Below are positions 46,386 through 57,775 of a DNA stretch of 64,000 nucleotides, piece by piece. This DNA comes from Thysanoteuthis rhombus. Its lineage: Eukaryota > Mollusca > Cephalopoda > Oegopsida > Thysanoteuthidae. The notes below the pieces were generated by a model, which was given only the letters and a program-made list of their open reading frames with translations, had not been told where the DNA came from and searched no databases. Location of the stretch: NCBI GenBank assembly GCA_963457665.1, contig OY735212.1, forward strand, positions 2,744,397-2,808,396. Reading direction: 5' to 3'. Position numbers and translations under genes: made by a program. The first letter of the stretch is position 1. Every line of letters starts with the position of its first letter.

Positions 46386-47060
46386 AACACAAGGGGGGTA
46401 ATTGTGCATGGATCCGCTCAAAAATATATCTACTTTTACCTTAGGTAATCATTCAAACTTTCAAAAAAATCATTGAAATATCATCAAAATTCATAGAGAA
46501 CTTTTGGAGATATGGTGCAGACAAACAGGAAATTTTGTTGATATCATATGGTTTGGACATATAACTACAACGCAGAGGAGATAATTGTACATAAATCCAT
46601 TTAAAAATTCAATCTCTTCTCCCGTGGCTTATTGCTACCTATCTATAAAATGTCGTTGGAATTCATCGATAACATTTGGAGATATCGAATGGGCCGTCAG
46701 AAGCGTATGCATGTATGTTATTTGAAAAGATGGGAAAATATCCCTCAATCCAGAAAAGATTCCTAGATCCTACCCAGAATATCAACACCTCTATTTCTAC
46801 CTAATTTTCTACCTTTTCACCAGATTTCATAGAAATTAACGAAGTGTTTCTGGAGATACCGTGGGAACTGATATGAAATTATGGTGGTATTATATAGTTT
46901 GGACATATAACTACTGTATAGGGGATATAATTGTGCACAGATCAGCTCAAAGATATAAGTAGTTCTCTCATAGCCTATTGTCCATCCCTAAAATGAATTT
47001 CATTGATCTGAATTCTAAACTTTTGGAGACATCGTTTGGACTGTCATGCGTGTATAAACG
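46386..47060 (+). repeat. Degenerate tandem array, GGACATATAACTAC type
   Basis: GTTTGGACATATAACTAC occurs at 46551 and 46897, 346 bases apart. Other landmarks recur in order: GATAATTGTACAT/ATAATTGTGCAC, TAGCCTATTG-type, AATTTCATTGA and TTTTGGAGATATCG. The last resembles a widespread motif (CCGTTT-GGAGATATCG) of invertebrate repeats. Each unit contains two related half-units. Confidence 0.6.
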
Positions 47061-47154
47061 AATTAAATTGGAACAAGAACAGAAGAGGCGTCCACTATTA
47101 AGTTTCAACGCCATTATTGCCATATCGCGTGATCCTGAGTGGAAGATTATTTAC

Positions 47155-47480
47155 AGTTGAGAAGCATTTTATCAAGAGACATTTTCCATCAAGTAAATCT
47201 GACTCAAAATAGCCAAAAAAACAATTTGTAAAACATTGGGTTTAAATACCATTTTCGCCAATTCTGAGACTCTGAGTGGTAGATTTGTATAAGTAAGAAG
47301 CATTTAATCAAGAGACAATGTTTTCTCCAGTCCCATGACAACCTGGTTTGAAACAGCTGAGGAAATCGATTTTAGGATATCAGATTATCTGACCCCAAAT
47401 GATTTTTCTTGGTGAGAAGCATCCTATCAAGGGACACTTTTCTACCTGGTTTTGAGTAAATCTGATATAGAACATTTGAA
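47155..47480 (+). repeat. Three-unit degenerate repeat, GAGAAGCATTTTATCAAG type
   Basis: Units start near 47159 (GAGAAGCATTTTATCAAGAG), 47302 (AGAAGCATTTAATCAAGAGA) and 47412 (GAGAAGCATCCTATCAAGGG). AAATCTGA and AAAACAATTTG/AAAAACAAT words recur too. Confidence 0.55.
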
Positions 47481-48890
47481 AAACAATATGAGGACCCCTC
47501 ACTAGATGGACAAATGGACAGAGATTCTTACGAGAGACAAGGACACCCGTGAAAAGAAAATATATCTCAGCCTTTGACCACCTCATCGATAACTCATCGT
47601 TCACCTTCCCCAGGATTTGATTGAAACTGATTCAGTTTTTTTTGTGATATTGTTTAGTCAGATGAACAGACATAACCGAAAACATACACCTCTTTTTCGA
47701 GCTCGTCACAAGAGTATATTTGGCCATTGGTTGTCATATAATTGATTTAAAGGATGCTTGAGCTGTGATTTGTTCTTAGACACCACTTTTCATGACGACA
47801 ACTTGGTACCTGGCCTTTATAATGTTCAGACTTTAAAACCCTTCCGAGGAAAGCCTGATCTGGACGGGATGGATACCTGCCTCCACTTCCTTCAGTGGCA
47901 CATGGCTACTTTTTAGGACTACTTCTCTGGTACCCATCAGATTCTTGTACCACAGCACTAGCGTAGTACCCGTCAAAGATGATGAGATTATACATTATAA
48001 AGATATATATTTTAGTATAAATGTATTACCAGCAGTATTGGAGTCTCTTCTGTCAACTTGATAAATCATTCATCGTATCAAAAAAGCATTCTTATTGATT
48101 TTCCCCTCTTTTATTCTTTCTCTCATTTCAAATCAATGTCCCAATGATAATGAGATTGATTAATAACTGAAGAAATGATCAAAGAGTTTATATGTTTCAA
48201 ACTCATAGAGCGACGGCTGTCTTTTTAAAATGACAATATTTCAGTGTCACTTCTTATCCTGAACAGATGAACATGGCCGAACGCATACTTCATCCGACCA
48301 CCTGCCTATCATCGACGGACATTCAAATCACTTTCACTTACTTTTATACACGTTTGCTGTAGCGTGACTATTATTTACGTAAAAACAATCAACCGAGAAA
48401 CAAATAAAAAGTGACATGGGCTTTTACGAAATAAGCCTGTATAGGATGTCTCAAGAGTCATCAAAGAATTATGAAATTTGGACTTTAATTGAAAATTTGT
48501 ATTGATATTCTTATAGTTCTTTCAGGGTTATCCGACGGCAAGAATTTTAGCCGGGATCAAGGATTTTCTTCATCATTTTTCAAAAAACTTTCATCATCTC
48601 TCTTTCTTGACGTCCAAATTGTCTCGGCTCTTCTATAACTAAATCACATTCGCTTCACCGGCCCCTCAATGATCATCGAAGCAAAGCAATGTCGAATGTT
48701 GTAAATCCATAGATGAGTGGCCAAATAGGGTTATTAGATGCTGTAAGCTGCTGGATATTGTGTTATGGACCCTTTGACTGACTAGCCTGGCTGCAAATAA
48801 TACGAAATGGGTGAGTCGTTCGCTTTCTCTCTTCTAGGTATTCGCACATAGAAAGCACCTTTTAGCATAGCCTCATAATGTTATTATATA
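47481..48890. other. Spacer, nothing recognised
   Basis: About 1.4 kb. A moderately G+C-richer patch at 47760-47980 carries no open frame. Confidence 0.45.
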
Positions 48891-49334
48891 AGAAACAGTC
48901 AATCGAAACTGTCAACATTAACATAGATTTCTTCAGTTTTAGAGTGGGTCTGGCTGGTTAACAGACTGACTATGTGCTGGCCGTAAAAAAGCAGCAGTTT
49001 AGATTTTTTTTTTCATTTCACTCCCTATAGGTTTTCAGTGGAGGTTAAATTCACAACGTAACTTGATGCTAAATTTATCCCTTAGTTTGTGCCTGGCTGT
49101 CTCCACGCTTGTTTATTTTTCGTTTTGTTTGCTGTGTTTTTTTCTTTGTTTTTTTTTTCTTTTTTGAAATTCTGACTTTTTAGTAATCATCTCCAAACGA
49201 AAGATGAGATAAATAACTTTTTTTTATTGCTCACCATTTTTTTTCAACTTTTTCAATTGATCATTCCCAAACACAATATTCCAGAAGACATTGGTTACGT
49301 GACAGTTTCTATGGAGTGACTAACCAGAGCTGTC
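48891..49334 (+). repeat. Family A repeat, copy 7
   Basis: Near complete: AGAAACAGTCAATCGAAACT, GTCAACATTAACATAGATTT, GTCTGGCTGGTTAACAGACT, GTAACTTGATGCTAAATTTA, TCCCTTAGTTTGTGCCTGGC, GATCATTCCCAAACACAATA, GTGACAGTTTCTATGGAGTG. No microsatellite in this copy. Confidence 0.8.
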
Positions 49335-49789
49335 TTTCTTTCTTAATCTTATTGATTTGTTCTAATCCGAATGTTGTATGTCATTCGTACGTGATCTCGG
49401 CCAGATTCGTACGTGATCTCGTCAAGTCGCGTTATCGAGTGAAGCACTCAAAAATACAAACACGATGAGCACGTAGCTTGAAGCGTACTGCGCAGTCGCA
49501 CGTGATTGGAGTGACTCTGACATTCAAAGAGCAATTCGAAGTGCCTCCACCCTCAAACCAGGGAGGCGACGCTTTTTATCAAATGACACGATGTTATAAT
49601 GTTTGGGGCACTTTTTCTTGTAGTTGTTATTGTCGTTGTTGCCGTTGCTGTTATTGTTACCTTTGAGTTTTTCTGTGAGACAAATATATTGTCATCTTCT
49701 GCTGAATTCGGACAGCCGAATTGTATGCAAGTCATTCGGGATTTTTTTGAGTTGCTGTTCCACACGAGACGAATTCTTATCTATTCACA
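49335..49789. other. Spacer, nothing recognised
   Basis: A duplicated word TTCGTACGTGATCTCG at 49385 and 49407. A (GTT)n-like patch near 49620-49660. Confidence 0.45.
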
Positions 49790-50190
49790 TATTTCGTCCA
49801 TTGATACGTTCTCCTTTCTTTTCTTTTTTTTTTTTTTCATACTACACCATGTTTATATTTACCTTGTTTGTTTTTTTTTAAACATATTTCTCCCTCGGTT
49901 CTCCTTTTTTTCTATTTTTTTTCTATTTCTTATCAAAATTTTCGAAGTTTTCTTCATGTTTTCTCCAAATCCTCTTTCCTTCATAGTTTCCTCTATTTAT
50001 TATTTCTTTTTCGCTTACAATTATTTCGCTGCTTTCGTCTTTTTTAAATTTCTTTTATTTTCCCTATCGTGCTGATATACTGGCATTTCATTTTGATTTT
50101 CTTTCCCCTTTGTTTTTCTTCCTTTTTTTCATCACCATTTTCTTTCATTTTACTCCTTCCATTCTTTCTTTCATCCATCATTGGTGTTAT
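49790..50190 (+). repeat. T-rich pyrimidine tract
   Basis: T/C-rich; gives Phe-rich frames up to 158 codons that I reject. Confidence 0.85.
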
Positions 50191-50611
50191 TGTTTTTACT
50201 GCTTGTATTCAGCAGATATTATACTTCGGCAGATATTCTCACTCGTTCTAAGCCTCAGAAAAGAATTTGAAGATAAATACCGGCACATTTCCAATATGTC
50301 CACGCATTTTCTTTTGTCTTTCCTTTTTCTTTTTTCTCCTTCTAATTCTGTTGCACAGATACCCCAGCGGTCGAAGTCACGGGGATATGATGAGTCTGAC
50401 CGAACAGAAAAGTTGTTGTGAGAAATAGCTCGATGTGATATATAGAATCCAGTTGATGAGTTGTCTGCACTTGTGTAGTGAATGAAGGAACACATACGAA
50501 CGGCGTTCCTAACCTTTTTTGGTAGGCCGAATGACGTTCCCTCACTATGTTTATGCTACTAAAATCCTCGTGTAGTTTACATGTTTATACCCTCAAATTA
50601 GCTAAAACGGT

Positions 50612-50613
<2 letters not shown>
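50191..50613. other. Spacer, nothing recognised
   Basis: Short frames on both strands, none with recognisable content. Confidence 0.45.

Positions 50614-50614
<1 letters not shown>

Positions 50615-50672
<58 letters not shown>
50615..50672. repeat. (AT)n microsatellite
   Basis: AT run replacing the 5' part of the following Family D copy. Confidence 0.95.
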
Positions 50673-50677
<5 letters not shown>

Positions 50678-51000
50678 GAAGTCGTGTGAAAAAAATAATG
50701 AACGAATAAATATGGTCAGAATAAATTTTTATAATGACATCACTGGCGTTTTCCACTGCAAAAAATCTAAAATCAAGTAAAAAATAAAACATCTAGATTC
50801 TGGAGAATCTAGATGTTATTGATAAACTGTATCCATCAAAATAAGGTCCCCAGACAAAACAATATGCCCAGGAGCGCTGGAACACACATACATAAACAAA
50901 CGTAGAAAGACATGAACAAACACATTCAAATATAGAAAAAAAAAGACAAAAAGTCTTCGGTATCTTTGATGGCTACGGTTGTTCAGATGATTCTGAGTGC
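50673..51000 (+). repeat. Family D repeat, copy 3
   Basis: AATTTGAAGTCGTGTGAAAA, AATATGGTCAGAATAAAT, ATGACATCACTGGCGTTTTC, ATCTAGATTCTGGAGAATC, CCCAGGAGCGCTGGAACA, TTTGATGGCTACGGTTGTTC. Aligns with 62181-62530 over its full length. Confidence 0.7.
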
Positions 51001-51865
51001 ATTAACAACGCAGAGAATAATCATTATTTCGTCTCGTCAGACTTTGGTCAGTGTCCAGAATTCTCAGCCAAAGATGCTGCATCTATTGATATCATTATGA
51101 TAAGACTTGTTTACTCATGCTGTCAGAAAGTGACGGGAATATTCATGTAATTCTGCAATTGCATTGCTCTTATAAAATATCGAAAACATTATGTTGCTCC
51201 GCATTTTCTTATTTATGCAGAATGTTTCCTGAATATTGAACAAAACTAAAGGCAGTATTAAATGAAGATACAAAAAAAAATAAGGAAAAATACGAAGCTG
51301 AGAAATTGGAGAATTGCCAATCGTCACATCGTCTTTTTGTGCATAAATATTGAATACTATTACACACGCACAAAATATACATATTCATCCATCGGAACAC
51401 AAATGTCGGTTTCTCAAATAAAAATTGTTTCGTTCCAACAAAAATGTGAATAGCGTTTAACTGACCATTAAATAAATGTGGTGATTTATTCATAAAGTTT
51501 AAAAAAGCATAAAATTCTATCATCATTTGGTAACATAAAGTGTGACACGAGACATATAAATCTATATATTGTTTTCTTATAAGTGGAGATGAGTCTTTCT
51601 AGTGAAAAAAAAGGAACAATCCTAATCCTAACGATTGGTAAATGCTTCGATGATCTTCCGACCGATTGCTGGAAGATATGGACGGGCTGGACACTGGAGA
51701 CGCCAGCCTGCATACATGTCTTCAGATTAGGAAGAACCTACCTAATTACAAGACACAGGAGACGCACGAAGAGGCCGGTCGGAATTACGAACTACGTGAT
51801 GGCACGTGAAATTGCATGTTATGTTATGGCTACTTCCTCCGCGCATGTGTATAGGAAAGTATGGA
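51001..51865. other. Spacer, nothing recognised
   Basis: Frames of 101 and 105 codons on opposite strands show no domain; codon content gives no support. Confidence 0.45.
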
Positions 51866-51897
<32 letters not shown>

Positions 51898-51918
51898 GGA
51901 GAGAGAGAGGGGGGGAGA
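51866..51918. repeat. (GT)n(GA)n microsatellite
   Basis: GT run then GA run ending in a G-run. Confidence 0.9.
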
Positions 51919-52109
51919 TTATTCGTGTAACAAAATAAAGACACCTCAAAATCGTTTCTCATGATTTAACTGGGCAAACAAGAATGATAATTGGTGTCTC
52001 GAATTGTCTCTTATCTTGATGATAATTTTCAAGATTAGAATATAAGATAAAGACGTCAAAATAATAAACACACACGCTCATTCATACGCATACATATACT
52101 GATGCAATA

Positions 52110-52140
52110 TACACACACACACACACACATACATACATAT
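52110..52140. repeat. (AC)n(ATAC)n microsatellite
   Basis: Short AC run with ATAC words at its end. Confidence 0.9.
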
Positions 52141-52373
52141 GCTCTTCTAACATGGAATGGAGCACTCTGGTGGATGAGGAATATTTGATAAATAAACATA
52201 TCGCTTAAATTCAACCTCACTGACCGTCCAGTTCCGTGGAATTGAGAGGATAACAGCCTCCGGGTCTAAAGCTAAGGTTTCGATCCTGCCTCGTCGTACT
52301 GGATGGGATAAACGATAGTCTATAGCCACACTGAAGAGTTGTAATACAACGAAACAGCTGTCTGTGGATGACA

Positions 52374-52398
52374 CAATATATATATATATATATATATA
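52374..52398. repeat. (AT)n microsatellite
   Basis: Short AT run. Confidence 0.9.
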
Positions 52399-52509
52399 CG
52401 GACATAATACTCACACATGCATACATGTCAGTGTGTGACTGTCTGATGGAAAACGACGAACAAGCTCTTGGGCTTGAAAGAAAAAAAAGATATGCTTAAT
52501 GTAGGATTG

Positions 52510-52510
<1 letters not shown>

Positions 52511-52549
<39 letters not shown>
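52511..52549. repeat. (AT)n microsatellite
   Basis: AT run at the 5' edge of Family G copy 3. Confidence 0.95.
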
Positions 52550-52551
<2 letters not shown>

Positions 52552-52559
52552 ATATTCTG

Positions 52560-52810
52560 CAAACCTTTTCAGTTCTGAACACTAAACACATTGAAATATT
52601 TTTCAAAAACTTCCTTGATTCACTTATTTCTCAAGATCTATTGATGTAATTTATGTTATTGTCTTTAGTGTTTTTTCAAATGCTTCACACATACTGTGTT
52701 ATTATAGAACAATTTACAAATTCTCTCTCGTTCGGATCATCAGATGTTTACTATGTAACTGTATCTTAGATTTTGAAAAACAATTTTTAAAAACAATATG
52801 TATATATATT
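52560..52810 (+). repeat. Family G repeat, copy 3
   Basis: TTCACTTATTTCTCAAGATC, TGATGTAATTTATGTTATTG, CTCTCGTTCGGATCATCAGA, TGTTTACTATGTAACTGTAT, GATTTTGAAAAACAATTTTT. Weak hammerhead-like core in reverse at 52721-52743. Confidence 0.6.
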
Positions 52811-53029
52811 ACATCAGATATATCTCTCAACCGCTCCTAAAGTCCAAATTTGGTTCTCTCCAACATTCCAAGAAATCAAAGCGATCGTTGGCGAGGTTAA
52901 GGAGGGTCAGCTGATAGAGATCCCGAAAGAGGACTTTGTAGTGGAAATGAGAGGGAGGGTAAGCTAGAAAAAAGGTGTGAGGACCCAAGGGAAATACTTT
53001 GAAGTAACCAAGAAGTCACTATTTCGTTG

Positions 53030-53185
53030 GCTTTTTGTGTGATTAGTGCTGCGGTAACAACACGCACATTGGGATTAGCCACCTGTGTTCAAACCTTGGA
53101 CGGGGCTATTTGTATTCAATTTGTACTAACCCCATTGGGAAAGACTCAAATCCATCACACCACTGGATAAAATATGTTGACAGGG
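53030..53185 (+). mobile_element. tRNA-head SINE-like repeat, copy 4
   Basis: Head GTGATTAGTGCTGCGGTAAC, B box GTGTTCAAACCTTGG, body TACTAACCCCATTGGGAAAG then CTCAAATCCATCACACCACT and GGATAAAATATG. The tail is cut short relative to copy 3. Confidence 0.6.
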
Positions 53186-53984
53186 AAGGTAACCAATCTT
53201 GGAAAAGGTCGATTCGAAAACCAGCGAGAGGAGTCCCCTTCAGGTAGTTTGAGTTCCTTCCGGCAGCTCCTGCAGCCAAGCTGATGTCAAACGTATCACT
53301 TTTTCTTTCCTCCTAACTAGATCAGGGAGGGAGATTTGGATGAGGGGGCTTCTAAAGTTCACCATACGCTTCGTCGAGTCTTGCACCCTAGAGGAAGGAC
53401 GTTCCATTGTCTGTAAAGACAGCCACTGTTTGGCTGGATACTTTCCAGACAGAGCTCGTACACTATCTAATGGTCTGCTAAACTAGATTGCTAGCCATTG
53501 CTCGAGGCTGCACTTCAACTCCATTATAAATTTATCATTAATTGCTTTATACGACAGCACGTAGATAAGGCTAAATGGAAGTAAATAACATTTATCTTAC
53601 AAAGTTTATATTCATGTCTTCAACCGAACAAATGTTTATCTATCGACATTGTTAATTATGACCCAGCAGCAGTAGCAAGAGCAACAAATTTCAAACGTGC
53701 ATCGTTGGACATAAAGGTAATTGTTTGGGATAGGTTCACCAAAATATCAGGTCGATATTTTGCAAGGTAGTTAACTTCTCAGCAGACACGAATAACTGCT
53801 GCTGATGTTGCTAAACTATTGCGGAACGAATGAGAGTCGACGACTGAAGATTGCAATCTGTATTCTATTAAATTTACCAACAAAAGGGCAATGTTAGGGA
53901 TTGGATCGGGGATGTGATGCAATGAATTTCAAAATATTGACGTAATGTTTTGGTGGACCTGTTCCAAAGATGTAACGATGCAAA
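53186..53984. other. Spacer, nothing recognised
   Basis: Moderately G+C-richer around 53210-53460; no open frame or matched repeat. Confidence 0.4.
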
Positions 53985-54650
53985 CCTTTCTCAAGATTCA
54001 CCAGACTTCTCTATCCCCATCCGATGATAAACGATATTCTAGATGAACGTTTTTTTTCCAATATTTATATTAGTTGGATCTGTACGTTGTGAATTCTTTG
54101 CAGAACCATTTTCTTATATATTCTCAAAGTCTTTTATTGAGTTGTGTTGTGTGTTCTCCTGAGTCAAATGCTCTTTTATAATCAAAGAGAGCCAAACAAA
54201 GTGGTTTGGGGTATTCTGCTAGATTTTCGATAGGTCGATTTATAGAACTTGAGAAATTTATAGAGTAGCCACTCCCAGAGCCTGTCTGTTCCCATGGTTG
54301 AGTTTCATCTAGAATATTCTCTAGTCTTCAAGTATTCCTGAGGGACTGTAACTTGATAGGGGATGGTTGCCAAGGTCTTTATAATCTCATTTCATTATGA
54401 AGTAGGATCAGTATTCTTGGACAGAAGTTTTGAGGAATCTCTTTTCTCACATACTCTGTATGGATAGCTGCGCTAGTCCTTTGAGAACAACCTGTTCTGT
54501 ATCTTCAAAGGTCTGTCCTTGTGTCATCCTCGCCCGAGGATTTCCAGCGTTTCATATTTTCCAGTGCAAACACTATTTAGTATGTTGCTACGTGTTAGGC
54601 ACCATCATTATCAATCGGTGTGTCGGTCGTTAGTACTTTTATTTTCGATG
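53985..54650 (-). pseudogene. RTE-like LINE, reverse transcriptase entry region
   Basis: A short 3'-end-like piece (53985-54015) is followed by the minus-strand entry of the polymerase: ILDETQPWEQTGSGSGYS, NRPIENLAEYPKPLCLALFD, YKRAFDSGEHTTQLNKRL, where the first catalytic Asp is kept. Before it stand RILILLHNE and a decayed KNGKAPGEDD region. Everything between motif A and the 3' end is deleted. This is the only copy with the region upstream of motif A. Confidence 0.8.
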
Positions 54651-54697
54651 TATTCCGTTTCCTTGGTTCACCACACACGTAACTAATCACTTGACCA

Positions 54698-54769
<72 letters not shown>

Positions 54770-54777
54770 AAGAAGAA
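54698..54777. repeat. (AAT)n(AAG)n compound trinucleotide microsatellite
   Basis: AAT run to about 54741, then AAG run. Same one-base motif switch style as at 41874-42006. Confidence 0.95.
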
Positions 54778-54794
54778 TTATAATCAACTGATTC

Positions 54795-54865
54795 AAACTA
54801 TGCACTTATAGATAACGAAGGATCGAGTGAGTGACACCACACTGGATGGTTGTCGCCGCTGAGTC
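54795..54865 (+). repeat. SINE-like repeat, tail only
   Basis: GGATCGAGTGAGTGACACCA, CACTGGATGGTTGTCGCC, GCTGAG: matches the tail of the copies at 23865 and 60528. Confidence 0.5.
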
Positions 54866-55409
54866 TATATGACATATCGAAAATGGACCTTGTAAGCAAC
54901 AATCGGGTATGCATGAGTAAGGTGGCCAATGTAGTCATTTTCTGGCTGGAATCAACTTATTATTTTTTCAAATTTGGCCGATAAAAATCTACGATAACCG
55001 ATTGAATTTGGTAATCTTTTACTGAAGTAAATGTTCAATTTTAATAATACTTTATTTTACAATATACTTATTTTATTTGGTAAATCAACTTTAATTGAAT
55101 ACAAAACTCCAAGCTATGAAATTAAAAATTTAGTCATTTTTAGCCATTTTCGAAGACTGCTAGAACTATGAACAACAAACCATTCCTGGCAACACTGAGT
55201 TTAATTATGGACACCTGTAGCCGTGGCCAGTGTAAGAAGACTTGATAATAGATGGAAGTATTTACTTCTTATCTATTTTGACCCAATTCCGATAGAGATA
55301 ACATCCCTTGAACGAGTCATTCACTTCATTTATACAACGTTATACTTATGCCTCTTGTTTCTCTATAACCCTGCTGTAAAAGGAGCTACCGGCCAGGGTC
55401 AGGGTTGTT
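54866..55409. other. Spacer, nothing recognised
   Basis: A+T-rich; one 62-codon frame without domain. Confidence 0.45.
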
Positions 55410-55850
55410 AGAAACCACCAACCCAAACTGTCAACGTTGATACGGGTTTCTCCAGTTTTCAAATGGGTCTGGTTGACTGGCTGGCTGGCTGGCTGGCTAT
55501 CAATGAATGTGTCTCACGCATAACCTGTATCAGTATAGCTAGAGGGCAGAAAGTTTAAGCGTTTACTCAATATCTATAGAAAAAAAGTATTTTTCTTTGA
55601 CACCCCTCCCGCCAGGAAAAGGACTTTTAAAGGGTGGTGTCAATTTACGATGTAAGTTTATGCTAAATGTATCCCTTAGTTTGTTTACGGTTTGTTTCTT
55701 TGTGTATCTTTTTTTAAAGGTAACATAATTAATTCATTCATTGATTACCTTTTCCTTTCTTTGAAAATTGATCATCCCCAACATGGCATGCTCCAATAAA
55801 AGACGTTGATCGGGCGATGGTTTCTTTTGGGTGACTAAACTGACTTGTGT
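55410..55850 (+). repeat. Family A repeat, copy 8
   Basis: Near complete: AGAAACCACCAACCCAAACT, GGGTTTCTCCAGTTTTCAAA, a five-unit (TGGC)n at 55478-55499 in place of GGCTGGCTGG, GATGTAAGTTTATGCTAAAT, TTGATCATCCCCAACATGGC, GGGCGATGGTTTCTTTTGGG. Confidence 0.8.
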
Positions 55851-56155
55851 GATTGTTGTGATTAAACCGTCTTAGTATTTTACATGACAACAGAACACTT
55901 GAATTCACGTAACAAAACTCACATGGTATTGCATACTTAAAAACAAGTGGTTCATATTAGCGGAACTTATTGTACATATTAGGTGTTGGCTCTAATCATT
56001 GAATGCTTGGCAGCCCTTCAAGATAAAAATTTTCAAGTTTATCAGTATTAGCACACACCTTTTTAATCACCACACGGACCGATTTGATCACTATTGCTGG
56101 GTTAAGGTTATTCATGTGTTTTGACATTTATATCTATCTATGTATCTATAAAAGT

Positions 56156-56545
56156 GGGGCTGGAACATGGAACCTAACGAAAAGATTGACCTAAATACCA
56201 TGTGCACATGAAAGAATCATGCTCAACATCACACAGAAATATCACAAAACAACAGATGTTAAAGAAAAAATAGAAGTCAGTGATATTATAGAATCCATTA
56301 GAAAACTGAAATGGTAATGGGCTGGTCACGCTTCAAGAATATCGGATAACTAATTAACATCATCACTCACAACGTGGATACCTAGAAATCGCATGTGAAA
56401 TAGTAACCAGTAGATTGTAAGATGGCAAAACGAACTGGAGAAGCTCAGAGAGTATTAGCTCCGCGATACCCATTATAGAGAGGTCTGATGAATTTTCGGG
56501 AAGAGTATATTCACTGACGGATGCCAGAAGGATGATGATAATCTT
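56156..56545 (+). mobile_element. RTE-like LINE 3' fragment
   Basis: GGGGCTGGAACATGGAACCT, CATGAAAGAATCATGCTCAA, GAATCCATTAGAAAACTGAA, ATGGTAATGGGCTGGTCACG, CAACGTGGATACCTAGAAAT, then CTGACGGATGCCAGAAGGAT and a GATGATGAT tail. Plus sense, stops present. Confidence 0.8.
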
Positions 56546-56640
56546 TTGATCAATCTATTCATCTAGCCATCTATCCGTGAAAAACGTAACATTTTACCCA
56601 CAAGCTCCTCTCAATGAATACGCATTGTTTTTTCTTAAAT

Positions 56641-56880
56641 TTCCCTCCCAATTGATTTTTGGTGCCTGGCTCTATATACAATGTAAGTGTATACTAAATT
56701 GATCATCGTTTTGCATCTACTTTTTAGATAAAAGATTCTGACCTCTCCAGGTGATCACAGCCCAACAAAGGTGAAAGAGATAACTTATTCATCGATCATT
56801 TTCCAACACTTTAACCGATCACCCCAACTGAGCATACATGCTTGACATTGATCCATGATTTCCCTTGGAATTATAGTTAT
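56641..56880 (+). repeat. Family A repeat, 3' half
   Basis: ATACAATGTAAGTGTATACT, GTGATCACAGCCCAACAAAG, CTTATTCATCGATCATTTTC, ACCGATCACCCCAACTGAGC. Confidence 0.65.
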
Positions 56881-57222
56881 GTATAATTCACGCAATTTTT
56901 CAAATTTTCTGTTACAATAAAATAAATGAAATTTTACTTGTTTTCATTATAAATCATCTAAATAACAGTTTCCGTCATCTAAGCACAAACCAAAACATCT
57001 GATGAATTGACAACACTGAGCAAGGGACATCACGCATATTTTGCTATGTCAGTCACTGACAGCAATCGATGCTCAAGATGCTAGTATATCTAATAAGAAG
57101 TTTTGATAAGTTTTACCCTGAGTGTGATGTGAAATTTGGATTCGATAAACTTTTTCAGCTTTGGATAAAGAGAATACGATAACAATCTCACTGAAGGAGG
57201 GCTTTGTCGGTTGTCCTTTATT
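56881..57222. other. Spacer, nothing recognised
   Basis: A+T-rich DNA without matches. Confidence 0.45.
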
Positions 57223-57440
57223 GAAAACTGTCAACTAAAACTGTCACCACAATTATCAACATAAAATTAAAAAAAACTAAAGAAACCTGTCCGTCTATCT
57301 GTCAGACTACATAGCTGGTCAGTTGGCTATTCATTCATGTATCATGCGTACAGGCTGTGAAAGTGGAGCTAGAGGGCTGAAATTTAACATTTACCTCTTA
57401 TGTCTAGAAAAATGTTTGTTTGTGCACTCATGCATGGGGT
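57223..57440 (+). repeat. Family A repeat, 5' half
   Basis: GAAAACTGTCAACTAAAACT, GTCAGTTGGCTATTCATTCA, CATGCGTACAGGCTGTGAAA, GTGGAGCTAGAGGGCTGAAA. Together with 56641-56880 the two halves are present in swapped order. Confidence 0.65.
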
Positions 57441-57609
57441 GTTTATCAACATTTTGACTTTGTTGGTGATCATGAAAAAAGTCACGGATATATTGCTTTC
57501 CCCGGTGTTCGAAAGGGGAGCTTTCTCATGAGAGCCTGTCCTAAAGCAAATGGTGTAAACCGAAAAAGCAACTACAATTAATTTATATGAGGAAAGATGA
57601 AAATTCCAA

Positions 57610-57775
57610 GACGCCCTGTGGTAGTTTGAAGTACAGAAGACCGAGGGGTAGAAAAGAGATGAAGAGGGTGTGCACTGCATCCATGGCTGCAAAACAAGAG
57701 CAGAACACTTTCGCTTGTCGCCTTTTATCGATGGCGCTAACATTGACTAAAGCGAACTTTCGGAGAGCAAGGACT
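57610..57775 (-). repeat. Family H repeat, copy 1, minus
   Basis: Minus strand GCCATGGATGCAGTGCACAC, CCTCTTCATCTCTTTTCTAC matches 61455-61480 on the plus strand, with weaker similarity on both sides. Frames of 94 (plus) and 66 (minus) codons lie here; the minus product includes AMDAVHTLFISFLPL, matching AIDAAHTLFSSFL at the other copy, so coding ancestry is possible. Confidence 0.5.

Noticed and set aside
51583..51888. 101-codon frame
   Set aside because: Ends in a GT microsatellite, overlaps a similar-length frame on the other strand, no domain.
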